Shown here piece after piece: positions 1 through 7,745 of a DNA stretch of 64,000 bases. The notes under the pieces were generated by a model that was not told the origin of the DNA, did no database searches, and worked only from the letters and a program-made list of their open reading frames with translations. A program made the position numbers and the translations under genes. The stretch is from assembly GCF_900607235.1 (NCBI RefSeq), contig NZ_LR027849.1:1054001-1118000 (forward strand), in the 5' to 3' direction. Within the stretch, counting starts at the first letter, position 1, and the number at the start of each line of letters is the position of its first letter. This DNA is from Olivibacter jilunii. Lineage in GTDB: Bacteria > Bacteroidota > Bacteroidia > Sphingobacteriales > Sphingobacteriaceae.

Positions 1-1298
1 TCCTTGAAGCAATATCCGATAGAGGCAGCAGATTTCACGATTTTTATATATGGAAGGATGAGAAACCGGAAAATGACAAGGAAGATTTGGTATTCAAGAC
101 TGTCGAAGAAAGCAATTGGGAATATAATCACCAGGTGAATCGTTATTACTACCATACTTTTTATCACTTTCAACCCGATTTGAACGTGTCAAATCCCGCA
201 GTTCAGGAAGAGATTCTTCGAATTTTAAACTTCTGGATGCAGTTTGGCATTTTTGGTTTTCGCATTGACGCCGTTCCACACATACTTAAAAACAAAGGCG
301 ACGAGCGTTTTGAAGGAAACCCCTATGACGTTCTAGATCGATGGAAGGAAGCTGTTCTTAAAATCAATAAAGACGCGATTCTTATTGGAGAGGCGGATGT
401 TGAACCGGAAGACTATCCCCGTTTTTTTAACAAAGGGAAAAAACTTGATGGATTATTTAATTTCTTCCTGAATAACTATCTGTTTCTCGCTCTTGCAGAA
501 CACTGTGCTAAACCGCTAATAAACGCTTTTAAACGCTTACCCTTCTCAAATGGCCACGGTCAGTATCTGAACTTTCTTCGAAACCATGATGAATTGGATT
601 TGGAACGATTAACAAACGATGAACGAGCCCGCGTTATGGAAGTTTTTGCACCCTGTCCATTTATGCGAATCTATGATAGGGGCATTAGAAGAAGATTGCC
701 TCCTATGTTGAACAACAATCGAATGCATATTTGTTTAAGTATGAATCTTCTATTAACACTCCCTGGAAGCCCTGTAATTCGTTATGGTGAAGAAATCGGA
801 ATGGGAGATGATTTGGACTTGCAGGAACGACAAAGCGTGCGAACAGCTATGCAATGGGACGATACATTCAATGGTGGTTTTTCTTCCGTTTCACCACCCG
901 AGCTTAAGTGGACAGTGATTGATGGAGGAGTTTATGGATATCAAAACATCAATGTTTCCAAAGAAATGGATGACGAATTTTCAATATTATGTCAAACAAA
1001 AAAAATAATCGCCTCTCGAAAGGAGTATAAGCTGGCTTTTTGCAGTTCGTTTCAAATCTTAAAGAATGATCATCCGCAAATATTCATTTATCGATATGAT
1101 CTCAATGACTATGGAATACTTATCATTAATAACTTTTCGTATACAAATGCAGACGTGGAAATAGATCTAACGAAAGAAAAACCGGTGCTAACCTGTGTGT
1201 TGGGCAGCCCCTTATCAATGAAAGAATCTGCCGGAAAAATAAATCTCATACTCTCTCCTTACAGTTACCTTTGGTATAAGCTGTCTAAACTGGAATAG
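1..1298 (+). CDS. Trehalose synthase-like GH13 enzyme (5'-truncated by window edge)
   Basis: This is the C-terminal part of an alpha-amylase-superfamily (GH13) protein. The reading frame is open back to base 3, so the true start lies outside the window. The visible motifs are the GH13 core: GFRIDAVPHI with the nucleophile Asp, LIGEADVE with the acid/base Glu, and FLRNHDELDLE with the transition-state Asp. The segment GIRRRLPPMLNNNR resembles the insertion found in trehalose synthases (maltose alpha-glucosyltransferase, TreS), which interconvert maltose and trehalose, and I favour that assignment. A short beta-rich C-terminal domain follows. The neighbours are general-stress genes and treZ, which fits osmoprotectant metabolism. 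Other GH13 glucosyltransferases remain possible because the N-terminus is missing. Confidence 0.85.
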   Translation, partial: LEAISDRGSRFHDFYIWKDEKPENDKEDLVFKTVEESNWEYNHQVNRYYYHTFYHFQPDLNVSNPAVQEEILRILNFWMQFGIFGFRIDAVPHILKNKGDERFEGNPYDVLDRWKEAVLKINKDAILIGEADVEPEDYPRFFNKGKKLDGLFNFFLNNYLFLALAEHCAKPLINAFKRLPFSNGHGQYLNFLRNHDELDLERLTNDERARVMEVFAPCPFMRIYDRGIRRRLPPMLNNNRMHICLSMNLLLTLPGSPVIRYGEEIGMGDDLDLQERQSVRTAMQWDDTFNGGFSSVSPPELKWTVIDGGVYGYQNINVSKEMDDEFSILCQTKKIIASRKEYKLAFCSSFQILKNDHPQIFIYRYDLNDYGILIINNFSYTNADVEIDLTKEKPVLTCVLGSPLSMKESAGKINLILSPYSYLWYKLSKLE

Positions 1299-1350
1299 CA
1301 ATTGTTTACCTATTATTAAATATATTTTTAAACAAATAAATTTTATACCT

Positions 1351-1632
1351 ATGAGCACATCGAATCAAACAAGCAATCACAATGAAATAAAGCAATGGGC
1401 AAAAGAACGGGGTGGTGTCCCGGCCAGAGTAAAAGGAACAGGAAATGGCGAAGATGCAGGTATTTTAAGAATCCATTTTCCTGAACATAGTGAGCATAAT
1501 GACGACCTGGAGGAAATAAGCTGGGAAGATTTCTTTGAAGAATTTGAAGAAAATAAACTGGATTTTCTTTTTCAGGAAAAAAAATCAGATGGCGAACAGA
1601 GTACTTTTCACAAATTCATTCAGCGAAAATAA
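1351..1632 (+). CDS. Small acidic conserved protein often carried beside GH13 genes
   Basis: This is a 93-residue, strongly acidic soluble protein with no signal peptide or membrane segment. The core reads EIKQWAKERGGVPARVKGTG, then an ILRIHFP strand, then an acidic stretch with DDLEEISWEDFFEEFEE. I recognise it as a small family that database records often mislabel as 1,4-alpha-glucan branching enzyme. It is far too short to be an enzyme of that kind and shows no GH13 motif. It lies 52 bp after the trehalose-synthase-like gene and 5 bp before the next gene, so it is probably cotranscribed with both. Its function is unknown. ATG start at 1351. Confidence 0.8.
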   Translation: MSTSNQTSNHNEIKQWAKERGGVPARVKGTGNGEDAGILRIHFPEHSEHNDDLEEISWEDFFEEFEENKLDFLFQEKKSDGEQSTFHKFIQRK

Positions 1633-1637
1633 AGGAG

Positions 1638-2363
1638 ATGGCAACAACAGCAAAGCGAAAACCGGAAACGAAGAAGAAAGCGCTCGAAGAACCTACGTTG
1701 GAAATCGAAAAAAAAAGGCAAGCTCCCGGAAAAAAAGATCTTTCCAAATCATATAATGCCTTTAAGCAATATGGCGGCAAGCAATATACAGGAATGGCAA
1801 TCGGCAGAAGTCACCATTGGGAATATGACCAGGGTGACTGGAAAGAAACAAAGATTACACCGGACCTTTGGGAGATTTTTTATGCAGTAACTAAGCGACG
1901 GAAGGGACATGCGCCAAAAGGGTCGGGTGTTCCGGTAGGAACGGAATACCATTGGTATATTTTGGCTCATCAAAACGTAAAAAAGTTAAATGCGAACGAC
2001 TATTCCACGGAGATGTCCGGTTTAAAATTTAAGCTTGCTCATAAACGTGCAGATAGCGATAAGTGGAGTACTAAGGCACCCACCCAACGTAAGCACCTCG
2101 TTAAATTTCTTAAAGAAATCATTGCCCAGCTAGAAAGCGACCCTATTCCATTAACCTTCGATTACGAAGGAGTGCATTACGAAGGCGAGGGAATACCAAT
2201 AACCGAAACATGTCATGAAGGCGTGTGTTACGAGTTATCCATTACCTTAAATGATAAAAATTTGGGCATTATCCGTTGCGCCAAAAGCGGTTGGAAAATG
2301 GACGGAGTTGAAAAAGGGCTTGTGAAAGCGATAGGAAATCAAATCTTTTTATATTTCGAATGA
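1638..2363 (+). CDS. Conserved hypothetical protein, basic N-terminal tail
   Basis: This 241-residue protein has a lysine/arginine-rich disordered start (roughly residues 1-35). A globular part follows with several Trp/His-rich stretches such as AIGRSHHWEYDQGDW and GTEYHWYILAHQNVKK, and the C-terminus is beta-rich. No signal peptide or membrane segment is visible. I cannot assign a family. The basic tail would be compatible with nucleic-acid binding, but that is only inference. It starts 5 bp after the preceding small acidic protein and ends 10 bp before the DUF72 gene, so these genes look like one operon. Confidence 0.75.
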   Translation: MATTAKRKPETKKKALEEPTLEIEKKRQAPGKKDLSKSYNAFKQYGGKQYTGMAIGRSHHWEYDQGDWKETKITPDLWEIFYAVTKRRKGHAPKGSGVPVGTEYHWYILAHQNVKKLNANDYSTEMSGLKFKLAHKRADSDKWSTKAPTQRKHLVKFLKEIIAQLESDPIPLTFDYEGVHYEGEGIPITETCHEGVCYELSITLNDKNLGIIRCAKSGWKMDGVEKGLVKAIGNQIFLYFE

Positions 2364-2373
2364 ACGAGATCTC

Positions 2374-3111
2374 ATGGCAAAAAGGAAAGGAGTAGCGTAT
2401 ATTGGGACCTCTGGGTGGCACTACAAACATTGGAAAGGGCCGTTTTATCCCGAAGGACTAAAAGAATCGGAACAATTAACATACTTCGTAACGAAAATTC
2501 CGACGGTAGAGCTCAATAATTCCTTTTATAGACTACCTTCTTCCGAAACGTTCAGCAATTGGTATCGCGCGGTGCCGGCGCATTTTAAATTTGCAGTAAA
2601 AGGAAGCCGATTTATAACACACTTAAAAAAACTGAAAGTACAAAAAGAGGTTGTTGACGAGTTTATTGAGCATGCGGGACACCTTAAAGACAAATTAGGG
2701 CCAATACTTTTTCAATTACCTCCAAAATGGAATATTAATGAGCAGCGGCTGATCGATTTTCTGAAACTTTTACCGAAAGATCATCGCTTTACCTTTGAAT
2801 TTAGGGACGGGTCTTGGTATGAGGATCGAATTTATCATATACTTGAAAAAGCGAATTGTGCCTTTTGCATCTATGAATTAGCTGGTCATCAATCACCAAT
2901 TATTGTGACTGCCGACTTTGTTTATATCCGATTGCATGGCCCGGGCGCTAAGTATCAGGGCAATTATACCGACGAACAGTTGCGCAAATGGGTTGATCGA
3001 TGCCAAGAATGGCAAAACGAGGGTAGAGATGTTTATGTATATTTCGACAACGACCAATCGGGCTTTGCTGCATTAAATGCCCAAAGCATGCAAAAAATGC
3101 TTACCGAATAA
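2374..3111 (+). CDS. DUF72 family protein (TIM-barrel-like)
   Basis: This 245-residue protein matches the DUF72 (YecE-like) family over its full length. It begins with the characteristic IGTSGWHYKHWKGPFYP. VELNNSFYRLPS and FAVKGSRFITHLKKL follow, then LGPILFQLPP and FTFEFRDGSWY, with the late YIRLHGPG and VYFDND segments. The family has a barrel fold and no firmly established reaction; a nuclease or isomerase-like role has been proposed only by fold. It is cytoplasmic, with no signal sequence. It closes the run of tightly spaced genes that begins at 1351. Family assignment is firm and function is unknown. Confidence 0.9.
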   Translation: MAKRKGVAYIGTSGWHYKHWKGPFYPEGLKESEQLTYFVTKIPTVELNNSFYRLPSSETFSNWYRAVPAHFKFAVKGSRFITHLKKLKVQKEVVDEFIEHAGHLKDKLGPILFQLPPKWNINEQRLIDFLKLLPKDHRFTFEFRDGSWYEDRIYHILEKANCAFCIYELAGHQSPIIVTADFVYIRLHGPGAKYQGNYTDEQLRKWVDRCQEWQNEGRDVYVYFDNDQSGFAALNAQSMQKMLTE

Positions 3112-3179
3112 CTTGCCATCCAAGAATCGTATGCGGTATGACGAGCCGTCTTTATATTTTACAGAAATACCCTTAAAAT

Positions 3180-3854
3180 ATGGAAACCATGAACAGCGAT
3201 GATGATAAAATAAATGTAAATACCATTGAACGAATTATTTCAGTAGGTTTCGGCGCATTGCTTTTGCGAAGTTCATTGAAAAAATTCAACCTTTTGAAGA
3301 CAATTCCTAGTATCTATTTAATATATAGAGGAATTACAGGTAGGTGTTTATTATATAATGCGATTGATCTGGATAGCACTGAAAGACATAATGTTAATGT
3401 TAGGAGTTATTTTACTATTAATAAGCCTCGTGAGGAGCTTTATCAGTATTGGAGAAATCTAGAAAATCTTCCTTCATTCATGGAACATCTTCTATCGGTA
3501 AAAGTTCAGGAGAATAAATCTACCTGGACTGCTAAAATACCAGGGTATCACCGTGAGATTACATGGGATGCGGAAATTGTAAAGGATGAACCAAATGAGC
3601 TAATCGGATGGCAATCGATTCGTAATCCACTGATTTTTAACGCCGGAAAAGTGGTATTTAAAGATGCTCCAAATAATCAAGGTACCGAAATAACGGTCAT
3701 CTTTAGCTATAGACCTCCCGCCGGTATTTTAGGAGAAGGGCTTGCAAAAGTACTAAATAAGCCTTTGGAGTATTTAATAGCAAATGAAGTAAGGGGCTTT
3801 AAACAAATAATGGAAACGGGAGAACGAGCGACGAACAAACTGAATAAAGAATAA
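3180..3854 (+). CDS. DUF2892/SRPBCC two-domain protein
   Basis: The first about 60 residues (NVNTIERIISVGFGALLLRSS and IYLIYRGITGRCLLYNAI) resemble the YgaP-type DUF2892 membrane hairpin. The rest is an SRPBCC (START/Bet v1-like) ligand-binding domain with a cyclase/dehydrase flavour: FTINKPREELYQYWRNLENLPSFMEHL, then ITWDAEIVKDEPNELIGWQS. Such fusions are common in stress regions of Sphingobacteriaceae. The ligand is unknown. It is probably anchored in the inner membrane with the SRPBCC domain cytoplasmic. The start is ATG 3180, with an alternative ATG three codons in. It lies upstream of the damaged alcohol dehydrogenase gene. Confidence 0.82.
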   Translation: METMNSDDDKINVNTIERIISVGFGALLLRSSLKKFNLLKTIPSIYLIYRGITGRCLLYNAIDLDSTERHNVNVRSYFTINKPREELYQYWRNLENLPSFMEHLLSVKVQENKSTWTAKIPGYHREITWDAEIVKDEPNELIGWQSIRNPLIFNAGKVVFKDAPNNQGTEITVIFSYRPPAGILGEGLAKVLNKPLEYLIANEVRGFKQIMETGERATNKLNKE

Positions 3855-3860
3855 GTATTT

Positions 3861-3886
3861 ACAGCATGCTGTTGTTCGATTCAACA
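3861..3886 (+). promoter_or_regulatory. Palindrome ACAGCATGCTGT next to a short hairpin
   Basis: Bases 3861-3872 form a perfect 12-bp palindrome. It is followed at once by a stem-loop in which TTGTT (3873-3877 area) pairs with AACAA across a 6-base loop. It lies between the SRPBCC gene and the alcohol dehydrogenase gene. It may be an operator or a weak terminator. There is no run of T after the hairpin. Confidence 0.3.
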
Positions 3887-3941
3887 ATCTAAGATGATGT
3901 ATAAACACTCGCCGAACAGGTGACACGATAGAATTATAAAT

Positions 3942-5142
3942 ATGAAAGCATTATGTTGGAATGGCGTTAGGGACCTCAAGGTAGAACGTATACCTGATCC
4001 TACTATTGTAAATCCAAAGGACGCAATAGTTAAAGTTACGATGAGTTCGGTTTGCGGGTCCGACTTGCATCTTATAAACGGTTTTGTCCCGAGCATGAAA
4101 GCAGGCGACGTAATCGGCCATGAGTTTATAGGAGAAATCGTAGCGATCGGAAAAGAGGTAAAGGGATTACAAGTAGGCGACCGGGTGGTACCGGGTGGTG
4201 GTTGTTTCTGTTATCGGCTGTGGAGAGTGCCACTATTGTAAGCAACAAACCTGGTCGCTTTGCGACAATTCGAATCCAAATGCCGGATTACAAGAAAAGA
4301 TTTATCAATATCCGACAGCAGGTATTTTTGGATATTCGCATTTATTTGGAGGATACGCAGGTAGTCATGCCGAATTTATACGCGTTCCATTTGCAGAATA
4401 CGGGGCCTTTAAAATTCCGGAAGACATACCTGACACCAAGGCAGTTTTCGTTTCCGACGGTATTCCCACCGGCTTTATGGCGGCAGAAATGGCCTCCATA
4501 AAGCCAGGAGATATCGTGGCGGTTTTGGGCGCAGGAGGTGTCGGACAAATGGCAATACAGAGTGCTTACTTAATGGGCGCTGAAAAAGTTATTGCAATTG
4601 ATCGATTTGACTACCGTTTGGCAGCGGCTGCCACCTATAGCCATGCAGAAGTGTTAAATTATGAAGCAACGGATATATTGGAGGCGTTGAAGGAGTCAAC
4701 AGGAGGAAGGGGCCCGGACTGTTGCATCGATGCAGTCGGGATGGAGGCCCATACGACTGGGATGGAACATTATTACGATCGATCCAAGCAATTCTTAAGA
4801 CTGCAATCCGATCGCCCGGCGGTGTTAAGACAAGCTATAACGGCCTGTAGAAAAGGTGGAACGGTATCAGTTGTGGGCGTATATGCCGGTTTAGTTGATA
4901 AAATCCCAATGGGTCTGTTTTTGAATAAAGGTCTGACAATGCGAGGTGGACAAATGCACGGGCAACGTTATGTCCCTCGGCTTTTTGAGCATATCCGCAA
5001 CGGAAAAATAGATCCATCTTTTTTATTGACACACCCGATGTCATTGGAGGAAGGAGCGTATGCATACCGCATTTTTAATGATAAACTAGATAATTGTATG
5101 CGTGCAGTGTTCATACCTTCTCAATCATTCGTTGGCGACTAA
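3942..5142 (+). pseudogene. Zinc-dependent alcohol dehydrogenase, frameshifted by a 10-bp tandem duplication
   Basis: Two overlapping frames (3942-4241 and 4195-5142) together encode one medium-chain zinc alcohol dehydrogenase of the glutathione-independent formaldehyde dehydrogenase-like type. The first frame carries the catalytic zinc site CGSDLH and GHEFIGEI. The second carries the structural-zinc cysteines (GCGECHYCKQ) and the NAD-binding loop GAGGVGQMAIQ. The break is exact: ACCGGGTGGT occurs at 4180-4189 and again at 4190-4199. Removing one copy restores VGDRVVVVSVIGCGEC and a 396-codon frame of normal length. As written the gene makes a 99-residue fragment without the cofactor domain. 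The cause could be a recent mutation, reversible slippage or an assembly error. It converges with the FRG gene, overlapping by 4 bp. Confidence 0.92.
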
Positions 5143-5861
5143 TGAAAAAATTTCCATTGAAGCAATGAACAAAGCCCTTCAAGCTCTGGAAAAACACTAA
5201 AGGCATTTACGCCCAATGTGTGTAATTCATCGCGAACGGACTCTTGACATTTTCCAGGAATCATGATTTTGAGTAACCGAGATGCAAAGTCTTCTTCCTG
5301 ATGTAGGGAAAGTCTTTTTTTAATGGATTCCGTGCTTTGAACAGTAAAAACACCTGATTGATTATTGATACGTTGCTTGATGATCCGAGGTCGGAACAAC
5401 CTTGTCTTATTTACCGTAAAGGGATTATGATTCTCTTTCATATTTAAATAGTGTGCTTCCGTAGCCATCAATATCCATATAGTAGCATAGGGTTGCCGGG
5501 ATCGCTCCATCTTATATTGCTCGGTAGCAAACCATAGCGCTGTTAAGGCATTATTCGACCAATCTAAGAGGCGTGTAGGCAGTCCATAATGTTGACCCAG
5601 GGTGAGGTAATCCCAATCATTCATTGCTTGATGTTCCTTCACCAATAAGAAATTTGCCCTTTTAAACTCTTCAAGTAATTGTTGCTCAACTTTCAGAAGA
5701 TCTCCCTTAGGGCGTAATCTAAGTAATTTCGAAACCAGAGGATAATCAGCCGCCTGGCCCCTAAAAAGAAAGTCATGGCTTTCCCTTTCGTTCTGTTTTC
5801 TCTTAAAATCTTTAATGGTATCAAGATATTCGTTGACAGAGGTAATTTCTGCTTCCATCAC
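5139..5861 (-). CDS. FRG domain-containing protein
   Basis: This 240-residue protein has the FRG domain, named for the Phe-Arg-Gly in DFLFRGQAADYPL near residue 28. The second conserved block, LGQHYGLPTRLLDWSNNALTALWFA, follows near residues 95-120. The family is widespread in bacteria and phages and is often found in accessory or defence-related contexts, but no activity is established. There is no signal peptide or membrane segment. The stop codon overlaps the end of the convergent alcohol dehydrogenase reading frame by 4 bp. The start at 5861 is an ATG and no better upstream start is seen. Confidence 0.85.
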   Translation of the reverse strand: MMEAEITSVNEYLDTIKDFKRKQNERESHDFLFRGQAADYPLVSKLLRLRPKGDLLKVEQQLLEEFKRANFLLVKEHQAMNDWDYLTLGQHYGLPTRLLDWSNNALTALWFATEQYKMERSRQPYATIWILMATEAHYLNMKENHNPFTVNKTRLFRPRIIKQRINNQSGVFTVQSTESIKKRLSLHQEEDFASRLLKIMIPGKCQESVRDELHTLGVNAFSVFPELEGLCSLLQWKFFH

Positions 5862-5962
5862 ATGATGTTTCTGAAATATATACTAAAAACGTACCGAAGG
5901 CCGTACAGTCTGTGAAAACCGGCATGTATATCGCTTTTTATTACATAACATAAACTTGTGAT

Positions 5963-6418
5963 ATGAAACCAACAAAAGCTTTTTTTCCAAGCATTGTCGG
6001 CACCACAGCAATGACGATCTTCAGCTATGCTGTTTCCGGCTCAGGAGAGGAAAACTTCAAAGAACCGAAACTTCTCGCTGAGCTAACATCAGATTTTTTT
6101 GCAAAAGAATACAAATACATAGCTAAGCCGGGTGGTTGGGGTATGCACTATGCGATGGGACTTGCAATGGCGACTGTTTTTCAAGAGTTTTGGAAACAAA
6201 GAAAGCGGAAGCCTAATGTAAAGGATAGCGCTTATGCGGGGCTAATTAGCGGTTTAACCGGTATTCTTATTTGGCAAACTCTTTTTAAGGTGAGTGCTAA
6301 TTCACCAAAAGTTTCTATTAAGCGTTATTACGGCCATTTAATTTTAGCACATTTGATTTTTAGTGCCGGCGTCGCGTTAACAAGCAGATTAGTAAGCCCT
6401 TTTAAAAAATATAGGTAG
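5963..6418 (+). CDS. Small inner-membrane protein of unknown function
   Basis: This 151-residue protein has about four hydrophobic segments: near residues 8-25, 55-72 (WGMHYAMGLAMATVF), 88-105 (AGLISGLTGILIWQTLF) and 120-143 (GHLILAHLIFSAGVALTS). A basic loop KQRKRKP separates the second and third. A hydrophobic start and a conserved-looking Gly/His pattern in the helices suggest a small integral membrane protein, similar to unnamed proteins of Bacteroidota stress regions. I do not recognise a named family. It is a single gene flanked by noncoding DNA. ATG start at 5963. Confidence 0.7.
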   Translation: MKPTKAFFPSIVGTTAMTIFSYAVSGSGEENFKEPKLLAELTSDFFAKEYKYIAKPGGWGMHYAMGLAMATVFQEFWKQRKRKPNVKDSAYAGLISGLTGILIWQTLFKVSANSPKVSIKRYYGHLILAHLIFSAGVALTSRLVSPFKKYR

Positions 6419-6420
6419 AT

Positions 6421-6564
6421 TCATTCAATCGCCATAAACTTAGTACCGTCGGGTACAACGGCAGCGCCGCTCACTTTCATTTTACTTTTCATCATTGGAA
6501 AGTGCACCTTTTCCAACCTCCGTTCTTTCTTCTTAAACAGATAATCACTTAACAAAGGAAGGCA
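6421..6564 (-). pseudogene. Possible 3' remnant of a lost gene (minus strand)
   Basis: A 47-codon open stretch ends in KVSGAAVVPDGTKFMAIE and stop. A Met-Met pair lies 24 codons before the stop (ATG at 6495). The stretch is basic in front (FKKKERRLEK) and has a protein-like ending, which looks like the C-terminal tail of a longer protein whose upstream part is absent. No start with a ribosome site and no extension were found. It could equally be a 24-residue peptide gene or chance. It begins 2 bp after the stop of the convergent membrane protein. Confidence 0.3.
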
Positions 6565-6868
6565 CTATAATCATATCCACAAAACAACTAATATCTAGGC
6601 CTTTAATAGATCGCCACTGTAGGTAGTTTTGGTCGGTGGGAAGTGCTGTTTTTCTACCGGTTATATCAGAAATTAGGACATAGAAAAAATCTTGCCAAAT
6701 ATGCATAAAAAATAATATGAAAAACGAATATCGACATCCATACAGTGGATGCTGTAATAAACACATCTTATCAGCCAATTTTAACCTCGAAGAGTTTCTG
6801 TTCTTTTTTTTACGAAACCAACCCGCTATTTAGGCACAAATCCTGTAACTCTATTATCAACTAATCTT
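6565..6868. other. Noncoding stretch upstream of the stress genes
   Basis: No convincing gene is seen here. A 77-codon minus-strand open frame (6545-6778) has no recognisable domain and an unlikely composition, so I do not call it. The AT-rich segment at 6780-6868 presumably holds the promoter of the gene starting at 6869. I could not identify a clear TAnnTTTG element. Confidence 0.5.
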
Positions 6869-7120
6869 ATGAGAGATCAAAACAGAACAAGTATGGGAAA
6901 AGATAAAAATGGCAGTTTCGTGCCACCAAAAGGACGTCCTTCGGGCACAGGCCGAGAAAGTAGCGGACTACGTGATGCGTTTGCCGTTACTGGGTTAGAT
7001 GAAGACAATGAACTGGCGGAAAAATATACCAGCGGTCCGGATAAGCCGGCAGCAGGTATTACAATTAGGCATCAAAATAGAAATGTCGACAAGGGACGGG
7101 ATAGAGAAGAAGAGCGGTAA
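6869..7120 (+). CDS. Small hydrophilic conserved protein
   Basis: This 83-residue hydrophilic protein contains MGKDKNGSFVPPKGRPSG near its start, an acidic middle with ELAEKYTSGPDKPA, and the ending RHQNRNVDKGRDRE. The pattern of a PPKGRPSG motif followed by a HxNRNVDKG ending is one I associate with a small family in Sphingobacteriaceae and related bacteria. No function is known. It is probably disordered. The Met at 6893 is an equally good start, because the family pattern begins there. It lies 37 bp before the DUF892 gene and is probably cotranscribed with it. Confidence 0.65.
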   Translation: MRDQNRTSMGKDKNGSFVPPKGRPSGTGRESSGLRDAFAVTGLDEDNELAEKYTSGPDKPAAGITIRHQNRNVDKGRDREEER

Positions 7121-7157
7121 ATTAAATAAAAATCGGTGAACATAAAACAGTAAGATT

Positions 7158-7673
7158 ATGGCAAATTCAAAAAAAAACACAGAAGGAATGCCCAATGCGC
7201 ATCTGCATGAATTATTTGTAGACGAATTGCGAGATATTCTAGGAGCCGAAAAGCAACTTTTGAAAGGTTTGAAAAAGATGGCCTCCAAAGCCAATGGTGA
7301 AACCCTAAAAAACGCATTTCAGGAACACCTATCGCAAACAGAAGAACATGTGGAGCGATTAAAAAACGTATTTGATTCCATAGGTCTAACAGCAAGGGGA
7401 AAAAAATGCAAGGCAATGGAAGGGCTGTTGAATGAGGCGGAAGAAATAATGGAAGAATTTGAAAATGGGGAAGTGTTAGATGCTGCTTTAATATCCGCAG
7501 CCCAAAAAGTGGAGCACTATGAAATTGCAAGCTATGGATGTCTGGTAACCTATGCCAAATTGATGGAACATTCGGAAGCGGAGGAATTGCTAGCCACTAC
7601 TCTTAATGAGGAAAAGGAAACAGACGTGAAATTAACGGACATTGCCATGTCTGAAGCCAATGTTGCTCAATAG
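7158..7673 (+). CDS. DUF892 (YciE/YciF) ferritin-like protein
   Basis: This 171-residue all-helical protein matches the YciE/YciF family (DUF892, ferritin-like diiron fold). It has the opening HLHELFVDELRDILGAEKQLLKGLKKMA, then the second helix pair EEHVERLKNVFDSIG, then the metal-type motif KVEHYEIASYGCLVTYAKLM. Carboxylate/His ligands of the ExxH kind are visible (EEHVER and VEHYE). The family is induced by osmotic and oxidative stress in enteric bacteria, but its exact role is unsettled. Its place between small stress-type genes and treZ agrees with a general-stress function. A strong terminator hairpin follows. Confidence 0.93.
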   Translation: MANSKKNTEGMPNAHLHELFVDELRDILGAEKQLLKGLKKMASKANGETLKNAFQEHLSQTEEHVERLKNVFDSIGLTARGKKCKAMEGLLNEAEEIMEEFENGEVLDAALISAAQKVEHYEIASYGCLVTYAKLMEHSEAEELLATTLNEEKETDVKLTDIAMSEANVAQ

Positions 7674-7695
7674 TTCATTAGTTTTATTTAAGTGC

Positions 7696-7726
7696 AAAGC
7701 CCCAGTCAGTTTTAGATTGGGGCTTT
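7696..7726 (+). terminator. Intrinsic terminator after the DUF892 gene
   Basis: AAAGCCCC (7696-7703) pairs perfectly with GGGGCTTT (7719-7726) across a 15-base loop, 22 bp after the DUF892 stop. The sequence after it is T-rich (GATTTATTT). The hairpin covers the upstream TTG at 7725, which argues against that codon being the treZ start. Confidence 0.8.
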
Positions 7727-7745
7727 GATTTATTTCATACCCCGC

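Noticed and set aside
3869-3890. T-arm-like hairpin TGTTG-TTCGATT-CAACA resembling a tRNA 3' end or attachment site
   Set aside because: No acceptor, D or anticodon arms upstream, which is coding sequence, and no repeat of the sequence was seen elsewhere in the window.
6545-6778. 77-codon minus-strand open frame
   Set aside because: Unusual residue composition, no motif, no ribosome site; more likely chance in a noncoding gap.
7725-7745. Upstream TTG start for treZ
   Set aside because: It overlaps the 3' arm of the terminator hairpin of the preceding gene, and family members start near the ATG at 7746.
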